From Flavobacteriales bacterium (lineage in GTDB: Bacteria; Bacteroidota; Bacteroidia; Flavobacteriales; BACL11), in assembly GCA_018695965.1 (NCBI GenBank), contig JABHQB010000042.1, positions 1-26,787 on the forward strand: a stretch of DNA of 26,787 bases, written 5' to 3'. The notes under the pieces are model-generated. The model had not been told where the DNA came from. It saw only the letters and a program-made list of their open reading frames with translations, and made no database searches. This document shows, in pieces, positions 7,429 through 15,652 of this stretch. The position numbers and the translations under genes are program-made. Every line of letters starts with the position of its first letter. Within the stretch, counting starts at the first letter, position 1.

Positions 7429-10119
7429 ATGAAGAAATGGTTTAAATATCTACTTGTTTTATGCGTGCTGCTCTGTAGTACTAGCATTGCTATGGCTCAA
7501 TATGTAACAATTGGTACTGGTACAACAACTCAGGATAAACTTTTTTATACAACTTTTGAAGATGTTAGATCATTATTAACTTTCTCAAATACTGAACTTA
7601 CTACTGCTAGCCCATCATTAAATCAAGGAGATACTATCTACTCTATTGGATGGTATGTTCAGTCTTTAGGTAGTCAAGTAATGTATGGGGCTACTATTAA
7701 AATTAGAGAGTCAGGTGCTCCTGTAACGGTATGGATAGGTAGACTAGCACCAATAATAGGATGGAATGATATTTTACTTGACGTTCCTTATATAAGGATA
7801 GGTACAGGTAATTTAATTATTGAATATTGTTTTGATAATTGTGAATTTATACAACAAAGTTTCAATGTAAGAAGAACTAACACTCCAAGTAATACAAATC
7901 AATTTTTTTGCAGTGACGATCAATCAGGGTGTAGTTTAACTGCAACCAGTCTTTTTTATGGTAATGGTTCAGGTTCGTATAATGATAATCAAAGACCAAA
8001 TACACGTTTTGGTAAATCAGTACCTGGCGCAACCTTTACACACGATACACTTTGTAGCGGAACAAGTACAAGTGTTACATTTACATCATCTTCTAGTGTT
8101 TCTACATATACTTCTGTTCCAGGATTTACTTATTATGGTAATACTTTAGGGAGTTATTATTTTAAATCAACTCTACCAGATGCTTGGTTATTGGCTGACT
8201 TAAAATGTCAACAAGTAGGTGGTCATTTAGCGCATATAAGTAATCAGGCTGAGAATAATTATGTAGATAACATTATTAGTACTCTTTCTCCGACAAGAGG
8301 ATGGATAGGCTTGCAGCAGAATTGTAATAGTGGATCTTTTTCAGAGCCAGCTGGTGGGTGGGAGTGGACAGATGGTACACCAGTAACTTATACTAATTGG
8401 GATGCTGGTGAACCTAATAATTATTTTGGATCTTCTGATCCAGAAGATTACGTTGAGATGTATGTTAATGGTCAATGGAATGATCATACGAATCCTGGAG
8501 AACCTCCTGGGGGTTATGTTTTGGAGATAGAAGAGACTTACTTGTGGAATACGGGAGCTACAACATCTTCTATTACAGTCAGTCCTACAGCTACAACTAC
8601 TTATTGGGTTGATCATAGTTTTGGTACTAATACTGAGAGAGAATACTTTATTGTAAATGTAGGAGTTTGTGGATGTACTGATCCTTCAGCAACAAACTAT
8701 AACTCATTAGCAACTATAGATGATGGAAGTTGTATTACTTGTGTGTATGGTTGTACAGATAATACAGCTTGTAATTACGATCCGCTAGCTACTTGTGATG
8801 ATGCTTCTTGTGTATATGATGTTAGTATTGTTACAGCTACTAATGTTTGCTCTGGAGTTTGTGATGGTGAGGTTAGCGTTGCTGTAAGCCCTATTACTCC
8901 AGGCACAAACTACACTTATACTATTAATGGTGGAAGTGTAATCCCTTACTTAACCAATACAAACAGTTTATGTGCAGGGAATCATAGCTATGAGTTCTTT
9001 ATTGATGGAATTAGTTGTGGAGTTGAAACTATTATAATAGGTGAATACCCTGCAATGACTTTACAAACTACTGCAGTTGATTCTACTTGTGATTCTAGTT
9101 ATGCTTTTGTTAGTGCTTCTGTAGCTTCATCTTCTGGAGGAAATATCTCAACCCTTACTTATTGCAATTCTTCTCCTGGGATTTTGGATTACAATAATAT
9201 TGAATTGGTCAGATTAGTTGGTGATGGTGATTCTATTGTAAAAAATACAAGTGGAGCTTGTGATGACTATACTGACTATACTACTACTGACTACACAACA
9301 CTTACTCCAGGACAATCGTATTCTGTAGAAGTTAATACAGGCTATTGCTCTTCCTCATCTCAAGGAGGAGATTCTATCAAAGTATTTATTGATTGGAATA
9401 TAGATGGAGATTTTGATGATACTGGAGAAGTTGTTGGAGCTTCTTTTTCATCTTCTACTTTTTCATTTATAGTGCCTACTAATGCATCTTATGGAGCTAC
9501 AAGAATGAGAGTAGTTTCTCAATATCAGTCACCTAATCCAACATTTCCTAGCGGACCTGTTGGACCATGTGATGTTGGAATTTTTAGTGGATCATATCCA
9601 CAGCCTTGGTATGGAGCTACAGAAGATTATTCTATTGTTATAAGCAGCACAGCAACACTTGCAAACACAACTTATTTATGGTCTAATGGAGATACAGATT
9701 CAATTACAAATAGTTTAGTAGCAGGCCAATATACAGTAATAGTAACAGATGCAAATGGATGTGAGGCTACAGATACAGTTAGCGTAGGTCAAAGTTTCCA
9801 AGTACAGATTGATAGCTTAATTGCTAATCCTGACTCTCCTTGTTCTGGAGATATAATAACACTTACTGCGTATCCTTCTTCTCTATCTTATGAATATAAA
9901 TTTAAGTGGAGAGATTCAGGAACATCATGGACTAATATATCAGGTTTTGGGGGTTGGCTTAATAATAATACTAATCCACAATACGGTCCAATTTATCAGG
10001 ATACTGATTTTAGAGTAAAAATAAGAAGCTCAATTGACAATAGCTGTAAAACTGGATGGGAAACTATTACTGTTCCAGTAAATCCATTACCAATAACACC
10101 ACCAATTTGGCACAATTAA
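7429..10119 (+). CDS. Large secreted modular protein with C-type lectin and GEVED domains
   Basis: An 896-residue exported protein. The ATG at 7429 opens a clear signal peptide (MKKWFKYLLVLCVLL...AMAQ); a TTG five codons earlier lies inside the palindrome and is less likely. Residues about 25-200 form a beta-rich domain ending NDNQRPNTRFG, common in Bacteroidota exoproteins. A C-type lectin domain (about 235-370) has a hydrophobic WIGLQQN strand, the calcium-site triplet EPN and a WND motif. Two Cys-rich CTDxxAxNYxxxA units (about 415-463) follow. A GEVED domain (about 577-740) contains FIDWNIDGDFDD and PWYGATEDYSI. Ig/SprB-like strands (TYLWNTGATTSSITV; TYLWSNGDTDSI...VIVTDANGCEA) directly follow the lectin and GEVED domains. 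It ends in PIWHN with no recognisable T9SS sorting domain. Probably a surface adhesin or glycan binder. Confidence 0.85.
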   Translation: MKKWFKYLLVLCVLLCSTSIAMAQYVTIGTGTTTQDKLFYTTFEDVRSLLTFSNTELTTASPSLNQGDTIYSIGWYVQSLGSQVMYGATIKIRESGAPVTVWIGRLAPIIGWNDILLDVPYIRIGTGNLIIEYCFDNCEFIQQSFNVRRTNTPSNTNQFFCSDDQSGCSLTATSLFYGNGSGSYNDNQRPNTRFGKSVPGATFTHDTLCSGTSTSVTFTSSSSVSTYTSVPGFTYYGNTLGSYYFKSTLPDAWLLADLKCQQVGGHLAHISNQAENNYVDNIISTLSPTRGWIGLQQNCNSGSFSEPAGGWEWTDGTPVTYTNWDAGEPNNYFGSSDPEDYVEMYVNGQWNDHTNPGEPPGGYVLEIEETYLWNTGATTSSITVSPTATTTYWVDHSFGTNTEREYFIVNVGVCGCTDPSATNYNSLATIDDGSCITCVYGCTDNTACNYDPLATCDDASCVYDVSIVTATNVCSGVCDGEVSVAVSPITPGTNYTYTINGGSVIPYLTNTNSLCAGNHSYEFFIDGISCGVETIIIGEYPAMTLQTTAVDSTCDSSYAFVSASVASSSGGNISTLTYCNSSPGILDYNNIELVRLVGDGDSIVKNTSGACDDYTDYTTTDYTTLTPGQSYSVEVNTGYCSSSSQGGDSIKVFIDWNIDGDFDDTGEVVGASFSSSTFSFIVPTNASYGATRMRVVSQYQSPNPTFPSGPVGPCDVGIFSGSYPQPWYGATEDYSIVISSTATLANTTYLWSNGDTDSITNSLVAGQYTVIVTDANGCEATDTVSVGQSFQVQIDSLIANPDSPCSGDIITLTAYPSSLSYEYKFKWRDSGTSWTNISGFGGWLNNNTNPQYGPIYQDTDFRVKIRSSIDNSCKTGWETITVPVNPLPITPPIWHN
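8671..8814 (+). repeat. Two tandem Cys/Asp-rich CTDPxAxNY units
   Basis: Within the lectin/GEVED gene, two adjacent units encode GCTDPSATNYNSLATIDDGSC and GCTDNTACNYDPLATCDDASC. This short Cys-Asp module is widespread in Bacteroidota exoproteins. The paired cysteines suggest disulfide stabilisation, and the Asp cluster could bind calcium (inference). Confidence 0.75.
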
Positions 10120-10171
10120 ATATTAACTATAAACAAACTAAAAATAATTATTAATCAAAAACGTTAAGGTC

Positions 10172-11185
10172 ATGAAAACAAAAACAAAAACAAAACAAAA
10201 AATTCTAAGAGTATTTGCCATGTGCATACTATTTTTAGGCAACAGCCATTTAATGGCTCAAACACTACCAAATTCTACAATTACACAAAGTGTGTGTATT
10301 GGCACTGAGGATTACGAGATAGTCCCAGCTTTAGGATCTACCTATACTTGGTCAATAATTGATCAGAATACTACAGCACCACCATTAGCTGGTGAAGCAG
10401 ATATTTCACCTTTTATAGGAGATTGGTACATACAGGTTGATTTTACAATTCCTGGAACATATGTGCTTTCAGTTACAGAACAAGATTTAAATTCTTGTCA
10501 AGGAGCAACTGTAGATTTAACTATTACTGTAAATGCTGGGTCTTCAAGTACACATGTAGTTACGGAATGTGACACTTATACTTGGGGAGATGGTGTGACA
10601 AATGGAGATGGGAATGTTTACACATCTTCTACTAATACACCAATCTTTACAATACAAACAGTAAATGGTTGTGATAGTGTAATCACATTAGATCTTACTA
10701 TAAACAATTCTAGCTCAAGTACACATGTAGTTACGGAATGTGATACTTATACTTGGGGAGATGGTGTAACAAATGGAGATGGTTTAACATATACTTCTTC
10801 TACTAATACTCCAACCTTTACTACAATAACAGTAAATGGTTGTGATAGTATTATCACATTAGATCTTACTATAACAGCTAGTCCAGACCCATTTGCAGGA
10901 GCCAATGATACAATATGTGAAGGTTTAACTTATACTTTATCTGGTGCTACTAATACAGGTAATTCTGGAGCTATTAATTGGACTGATGCTTCTGGATTTA
11001 GTTTAGGATTTAGTAACCCTGGGATTTTAAATCCAGTATATACACCAACTATTTCTGATATTGCAGCTGGTTCTGTAACCTTAACATTGGAAATATCAGG
11101 GTCAGCACCATGTCCGCCAGAGTCTAGTTCAGTTACAATAATTATTAATGCAAATCCAACACCTGGGCCAATCTGGCATAATTAG
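10172..11185 (+). CDS. Secreted PKD/Ig-like repeat protein with PIWHN tail
   Basis: A 337-residue exported protein. After a Lys/Thr-rich start and a signal peptide (ILRVFAMCILFLGNSHLMAQ) comes a PKD-like domain (about 33-125; YTWSIIDQ ... GTYVLSVTEQ). Then come two nearly identical 57-residue repeats (about 125-238) sharing STHVVTECDTYTWGDGVTNG and VNGCDS.ITLDLTI, and a last Ig/PKD-like domain (about 240-325; GANDTICEGLTYTLSGATNT ... AAGSVTLTLEISGS). It ends NPTPGPIWHN, nearly the same tail as the upstream protein, and has neither a type A nor a type B T9SS domain. It lies 52 bases after the lectin gene with no promoter of its own that I can see, so probably the same operon. Likely extracellular; exact role unknown. 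Confidence 0.8.
   Translation: MKTKTKTKQKILRVFAMCILFLGNSHLMAQTLPNSTITQSVCIGTEDYEIVPALGSTYTWSIIDQNTTAPPLAGEADISPFIGDWYIQVDFTIPGTYVLSVTEQDLNSCQGATVDLTITVNAGSSSTHVVTECDTYTWGDGVTNGDGNVYTSSTNTPIFTIQTVNGCDSVITLDLTINNSSSSTHVVTECDTYTWGDGVTNGDGLTYTSSTNTPTFTTITVNGCDSIITLDLTITASPDPFAGANDTICEGLTYTLSGATNTGNSGAINWTDASGFSLGFSNPGILNPVYTPTISDIAAGSVTLTLEISGSAPCPPESSSVTIIINANPTPGPIWHN
10544..10885 (+). repeat. Two tandem 171-base (57-codon) coding repeats
   Basis: Unit 1 (10544-10714) and unit 2 (10715-10885) start with the same stretch tcaagtacacatgtagttac and are in phase. The shared CDTYTW...GCDSxITLDLTI pattern is a common Bacteroidota surface-protein repeat. Near identity at DNA level in the first half of each unit points to recent duplication or gene conversion. 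Confidence 0.9.
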
Positions 11186-11223
11186 AAATGAAGAGATAAC
11201 TAAAGATGAATAAATAATTAAGA

Positions 11224-12501
11224 ATGAATAGACTAAAATTAGTCATATTATTGATTATCGCACTTTCTATTAAGTTAGGTGCTCAAAATGTGGTACACCT
11301 TTGCGTAGGTGATAACCATAATTTTGGGGTGACTGATAATCCTACATCATTTTTTGATTGGTCTGTTAGTGACCCATCATTAGCAACTATTAATTCTGGT
11401 AACGGAACACATCATATTTTAATTGACCTTAACAATACAGGTGTGTTTCAATTATTAGTTGAAGAAATAGATGCAAATGGTTGTAGTGGATATGACAGTA
11501 TCTTAGTTGAGATTCACAATTTACCAAATCCTAATATATTTGCAGTAGGACCTACTTCTTTTTGTAAAGGAGATAGTGTTCGACTGCAAGTGGATTCGGT
11601 TTATAGTGCATTCTTATGGAGTAATAATGCTACCTCAATTTATACTTATGCAGATACTGCTGGATTATATTTTGTGAACGTAACAGATGCCAATGGATGT
11701 GAAAACATGTCAAATGCTATTGATATTATTACATATCCTAAACCTTCTGCAGATTTTTGGATTGATGGAGTTTGTTTTGAAGTTGAAACCAATCTGATTG
11801 ACAGCTCACTTATTGCAAGTGGGAATATTGTAAGTTGGATATGGGATTTAGGAGATGGAAGTTATAATTCAGGATCTAATATTTTTCATATGTATTCAGA
11901 TGCAGATATTTATGATGTTACATTGAAAGTAGTTTCTGATTTTGGATGTATGGATTCCAGAACAAAACCTTTAGAGATTTTTTACATTCCTGATGCACAG
12001 TTTAACTTTAACCCCCATCTTCCTTCTATCTTGAGCCCGGAAGTTAATTTTAATAATACTACAATTGATGTTTCTTCCTTTGTTTGGAATTTTGATGATG
12101 GAACAGATACTACAATTGAGAATCCTATACATGTATTTTCAGATCCAGGAATGTATGACGTAATGCTTACTGTTATGGATGATAATAATTGTATTGATTC
12201 TATTTCTCATAGAATAAAAGTAATGTACGATTTTATCTTATATGTTCCTAATACTTTTACTCCTAATGGAGATGATGATAATGAATTATTTAAACCTAAA
12301 GGTTTGAGGATGGGAAAGTATAAATCTTACCAATTTGTTATCTATAATCATTGGGGAGAAAAGGTATTTAGTACGGATAAAGTAGAAGAAGGTTGGCATG
12401 GAGCAAATGCAATTCCAGGAAAATATGCTTGGGTAATTATTATTACTGATGAAATGGGAGCTCAACAAAAAAGAGTAGGAGAGGTGTTGCTGATGAAATA
12501 A
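11224..12501 (+). CDS. PKD-domain protein with type B T9SS (gliding-motility-associated) C-terminal domain
   Basis: A 425-residue exported protein: signal peptide (LKLVILLIIALSIKLGAQ), an N-terminal PKD/Ig-like domain (about 20-100), an Ig-like unit (CKGDSVRLQVDS ... FLWSNNATS ... VTDANGCE, about 100-170), and two PKD domains (WIWDLGDGS near 200 and FVWNFDDGTD near 285). The last 90 or so residues are a clear type B CTD (CHU_C/TIGR04131 type): YVPNTFTPNGDDDNE, FVIYNHWGEKVF, WHGANAIPGKYAWVI, ending KRVGEVLLMK. This domain sends cargo through the type IX system. It is the third gene of the lectin operon (38-base gap). The PorP/SprF-like partner gene often found beside type B cargo is absent here. 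It probably forms a surface structure with the two upstream products (inference from linkage). Confidence 0.88.
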   Translation: MNRLKLVILLIIALSIKLGAQNVVHLCVGDNHNFGVTDNPTSFFDWSVSDPSLATINSGNGTHHILIDLNNTGVFQLLVEEIDANGCSGYDSILVEIHNLPNPNIFAVGPTSFCKGDSVRLQVDSVYSAFLWSNNATSIYTYADTAGLYFVNVTDANGCENMSNAIDIITYPKPSADFWIDGVCFEVETNLIDSSLIASGNIVSWIWDLGDGSYNSGSNIFHMYSDADIYDVTLKVVSDFGCMDSRTKPLEIFYIPDAQFNFNPHLPSILSPEVNFNNTTIDVSSFVWNFDDGTDTTIENPIHVFSDPGMYDVMLTVMDDNNCIDSISHRIKVMYDFILYVPNTFTPNGDDDNELFKPKGLRMGKYKSYQFVIYNHWGEKVFSTDKVEEGWHGANAIPGKYAWVIIITDEMGAQQKRVGEVLLMK

Positions 12502-12502
12502 T

Positions 12503-12534
12503 TGATTGTAATTTAATCTACCTTAAATCAATCA
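12503..12534. terminator. Imperfect hairpin between convergent genes (possible bidirectional terminator)
   Basis: The arms TGATTG-TA-ATTTAA (12503-12516) and TTAAATCAATCA (12523-12534) pair over 12 bases with a two-base bulge and a TCTACC loop, straddling the convergent ends of the PKD gene and lolA. There is no T-tract on either side, so it may act only weakly. Confidence 0.4.
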
Positions 12535-13156
12535 CTTCTATATTAGGATAATCTTTGCTTTTAAAGTTAAAAGTAGAAGTAGGAATGTCTGAATTAGTAA
12601 TAAATTTGGTTATGGTATAAGTGGTAGTTCCTCCTTCTTTTTCTATTATTCCTATCTTGATAAGTTCTGTTTTTTTGGTATCAATATAAAGGGTAACCAA
12701 ACTGATCATTCCACTTTCATTTGGGTAAAGATCTATTTTGTGAATGCTGTCAGAATTTATAGATTCAGATCCTTTATATTCATATTTATATCCTCTTTCA
12801 TATATAGTGAAGATTTTCGAAGGGTTCATTTCATCCTCTGGATCGTTGTCCATAATTTGTACTTCTGGCACATCTTTCATAAAATACCAAAGTGTTTCTC
12901 CATTATTTATTATAGATAAGTCAGATGACATATCTAATTTATACATATCTTCTTTAATCCATATTTTTCCTTCAGAATCTTCATCAATTTCTTGTTCTGA
13001 GTTAGAAAAGTTCAACGTAAATTCTGCCGTAATATCAGTATAAGATTTTCCTTTTTCTGAAAGATCATCTAATATTTGTTTTGCTATTTCATTTTGAGAG
13101 AAAGATAAGTTAATAGTAAATATAGACGAGAAAAATATTAATGATAATCTATTCAT
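12518..13156 (-). CDS. lolA: Outer-membrane lipoprotein carrier protein LolA
   Basis: A 212-residue periplasmic chaperone that carries lipoproteins from the inner membrane to the outer membrane. It has a signal peptide (LSLIFFSSIFTINLSFSQ), a KQILDDLSEKGKSYTDITAEFTL start, GKIWIKEDMYKLDM and GETLWYFMKDVPEVQI strands, as in Bacteroidota LolA-like proteins. It overlaps the ftsK 3' end by 8 bases. The ftsK-lolA order is conserved in the phylum, so co-transcription from the ftsK promoter is likely. Confidence 0.87.
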   Translation of the reverse strand: MNRLSLIFFSSIFTINLSFSQNEIAKQILDDLSEKGKSYTDITAEFTLNFSNSEQEIDEDSEGKIWIKEDMYKLDMSSDLSIINNGETLWYFMKDVPEVQIMDNDPEDEMNPSKIFTIYERGYKYEYKGSESINSDSIHKIDLYPNESGMISLVTLYIDTKKTELIKIGIIEKEGGTTTYTITKFITNSDIPTSTFNFKSKDYPNIEVIDLR

Positions 13157-15497
13157 TGTTATTTAGAGTATTTAGAAGTTCATCTAGTTCCATTTCGCTT
13201 TTTATTAAAACCTGACGGGCTTTACTGCCTTCAAAAGGACCAACAACGCCTGCAGCTTCTAATTCATCAATTATTCTACCAGCTCTGTTGTATCCAATCT
13301 TCATTCTCCTTTGTATGTTTGATGTAGAACCAGTTTGTTGACTGACTACCAAACGAGCAGCATTGTCAAATAGTGCATCTCTATTGTCTAAATCTGCATC
13401 ATTTCCTGTTCCTTCAGTATCCCCAACATATTCTGGTAATAAATAAGCTTCTGGATACGCTCGTTGACTACCAATAAAATCACATATTTTTTCTACTTCA
13501 GGAGTGTCGATAAAAGCACATTGTAAACGAGTTAAATCATTTCCTGTAGAAATAAGCATATCTCCTTTTCCAATTAATTGATCAGCACCACCTGCGTCTA
13601 AAATAGTTCTAGAATCAATCCTGGAAGTAACCCTGAAAGCAGCTCTAGCAGGGAAATTTGCTTTAATAATACCTGTGATTACATTTACAGAAGGTCGTTG
13701 AGTTGCAACAATCAGGTGAATTCCAATAGCTCTAGCTAGTTGAGCGAGTCTAGATATTGGAGTTTCAATTTCTTTTCCTGCTGTCATAATTAAATCAGCA
13801 AATTCATCAATTACCAAAATAATATATGGTAAATATCTATGTCCTTCATTCGGATTTAATTTTCTGGCAACAAATTTTGCATTATATTCTTTTAAGTTAC
13901 GGCACATAGCATTTTTTAATAGATCGTACCTTTGGTCCATTTCAATGCAAAGTGAATTTACCGTATTTACTACCTTTTTTGTATCGGTAATAATCGCTTC
14001 TTCAGTGTCTGGTAGTTTTGCTAGAAAATGTCTTTCAATTTTATTGAATAGAGTAAGCTCTACCTTCTTTGGGTCAACCAATACAAATTTTATTTGAGAT
14101 GGATGTTTCTTGTAAAGTAAGGAAGCAAGTATAACATTCAGACCTACAGACTTTCCTTGTCCTGTAGCTCCAGCCATAAGTAGATGAGGCATCTTAGCTA
14201 GATCTACTACAAAAGTTTCGTTTGATATGGTTTTTCCAAATGCAATTGGTAAGTCCATATTGCTGTTCTGAAATTTATCAGATTTCAGAACAGTACTCAT
14301 AGATACTGTTGTAGGGTTTTGGTTTGGGACTTCAATACCGACAGTTCCTTTTCCAGGTATTGGCGCAATGATACGGATTCCTTCAGCAGCTAAACTTAGA
14401 GCAATATCATCTTCTAAGTTTTTTATTTTTGCAATACGAATTCCGGCTTCTGGTACAATTTCATAAAGAGTAATTGTAGGGCCAATAGTTGCAGAGACTG
14501 ATGTAATTCCAATATTATAGTTTCCTAAAGTATCTACAATTCTTTGTTTGTTAGCTTCTAATTCTTCTTTATTTATATTTATTTCTCCACTTCCATAATC
14601 ATTTAGCAAATCTATATTTGGAAATTTGTAAGATGATAATTCAAGAGTAGGATCGTAATTTCCTAATTCTTTTAGTTTTTCCTGAATTTCAGAATTATCT
14701 AGTTCCTCTTCTTCTGTCAATTCAACTATATTTATATTTACATCATCATTTTCTGTTTTCTCTTCTACTTTTTTAGTCTCTTTTGGAAGTACAGCTTCTT
14801 TTACTTTTAGCTTCTCTTCAGAATCAGATGTTGGTAAAGGCGCTGGTGTTGGATTGTTTGTTTTTTTAACATTATTTATACTCTTCTCTGGTTTTAACTT
14901 ATTAATAAAATCAATAATCTTTTGTGGAGTGATGTTGAATCGTAGAGTTATGAAAATAAGAAAAGTAATAATAATTAAAAGTGTCGTTCCGATACTTCCT
15001 AAAAGCAAAACTAAAAGTCCAGTAGACTCTAATCCTACTTCTCCAGCAAATATTTGAGATTTAAAAAAGTGATAAATAAAAACAGGGATCCAAATTAACC
15101 CCCAAATAGATTCTCGTATATATTTTTTTAATGAAATAATATTATATCCTAACAGTTGTAATCCTGAAAACAACAAAAAACCTGGAATAAAAAATGCAGA
15201 AATGCCGAAACCACTATGTACAAATAGAAAAGAAAATATAGCTCCAAATTTACCTAGTGAATTTTGTGTTTGTATTCCTGAATCTGTTAAAATAGAAATC
15301 CAGGAATTTTCTTTACCTGCTATAAATGAGAAGTCTTCTTTCCAAGTAAAAAAGAAAGAAGTAAAAGAGATAAAAAAGTAAAGAGCAAATAATAAAAAGA
15401 GAAATCCAAAAACTTTTTGATTGTTTTTGTTTTTAAAAAATGATATAAAATCTTTCCATCCCTTTCCTTTAGATGAGTTAGTTTTTTTCTTTGCCAT
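13149..15497 (-). CDS. ftsK: DNA translocase FtsK
   Basis: A 782-residue motor that clears chromosome DNA from the division septum. The N-terminal domain has about four membrane segments (roughly residues 25-180), then an acidic/Pro linker (185-290). The RecA-like motor has Walker A GATGQGKS (about 441-448) and Walker B YIILVIDEFADLI (near 560), with TQRPSVNVITG after it. The C-terminal gamma winged helix (about 715-775; NAARLVVSQQTGSTSNIQRR ... GRIIDELEAAGVVGP) would read KOPS-like sites. I chose the ATG at 15497 (MAKKKTNSSK) instead of the in-frame ATG at 15518 because a promoter lies between 15506 and 15536 and the former gives the usual basic start. It is followed by lolA with an 8-base overlap. 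Confidence 0.96.
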   Translation of the reverse strand: MAKKKTNSSKGKGWKDFISFFKNKNNQKVFGFLFLLFALYFFISFTSFFFTWKEDFSFIAGKENSWISILTDSGIQTQNSLGKFGAIFSFLFVHSGFGISAFFIPGFLLFSGLQLLGYNIISLKKYIRESIWGLIWIPVFIYHFFKSQIFAGEVGLESTGLLVLLLGSIGTTLLIIITFLIFITLRFNITPQKIIDFINKLKPEKSINNVKKTNNPTPAPLPTSDSEEKLKVKEAVLPKETKKVEEKTENDDVNINIVELTEEEELDNSEIQEKLKELGNYDPTLELSSYKFPNIDLLNDYGSGEININKEELEANKQRIVDTLGNYNIGITSVSATIGPTITLYEIVPEAGIRIAKIKNLEDDIALSLAAEGIRIIAPIPGKGTVGIEVPNQNPTTVSMSTVLKSDKFQNSNMDLPIAFGKTISNETFVVDLAKMPHLLMAGATGQGKSVGLNVILASLLYKKHPSQIKFVLVDPKKVELTLFNKIERHFLAKLPDTEEAIITDTKKVVNTVNSLCIEMDQRYDLLKNAMCRNLKEYNAKFVARKLNPNEGHRYLPYIILVIDEFADLIMTAGKEIETPISRLAQLARAIGIHLIVATQRPSVNVITGIIKANFPARAAFRVTSRIDSRTILDAGGADQLIGKGDMLISTGNDLTRLQCAFIDTPEVEKICDFIGSQRAYPEAYLLPEYVGDTEGTGNDADLDNRDALFDNAARLVVSQQTGSTSNIQRRMKIGYNRAGRIIDELEAAGVVGPFEGSKARQVLIKSEMELDELLNTLNNNE

Positions 15498-15505
15498 AAT
15501 CTTCT

Positions 15506-15536
15506 CAAAAATACACATACTATCTTTAATGACAAT
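15506..15536 (-). promoter_or_regulatory. ftsK promoter (-33 and -7 boxes)
   Basis: On the minus strand ATTG (15536-15533) is followed by a 19-base spacer and TATTTTTG (15513-15506), fitting the Bacteroidota TTTG-N19-TAnnTTTG promoter with one mismatch. The predicted start is near 15500, giving an almost leaderless ftsK message. Confidence 0.6.
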
Positions 15537-15635
15537 TTTTATTATTTTTACATATTAGCAGTTGTTTGTTAATAAACTAGAGTGTCTAAATCTTAAAAAA
15601 ATCTATTTAAAATTAAATAAAAACGTACGAATACT

Positions 15636-15643
15636 TAAGTTTG
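15636..15643 (+). promoter_or_regulatory. -7 box for the arginine-deiminase-like/ctlX/argS operon
   Basis: TAAGTTTG is a perfect TAnnTTTG match nine bases before the ATG at 15653, in the 155-base gap divergent from ftsK. No TTG at the -33 spacing was seen. The leader would be only a few bases long. Confidence 0.45.
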
Positions 15644-15652
15644 CAGGAAATT

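Noticed and set aside
10172..10205. ACAAAA repeats at the start of the second surface-protein gene as a phase-variation switch
   Set aside because: The unit is six bases and in frame (Lys-Thr), so slippage by whole units would not change the frame. It looks like a basic signal-peptide N-region.
12744..13043. A 99-codon plus-strand frame inside lolA
   Set aside because: Antisense shadow of a recognisable lolA gene; Ser/Ile-rich with no known motif.
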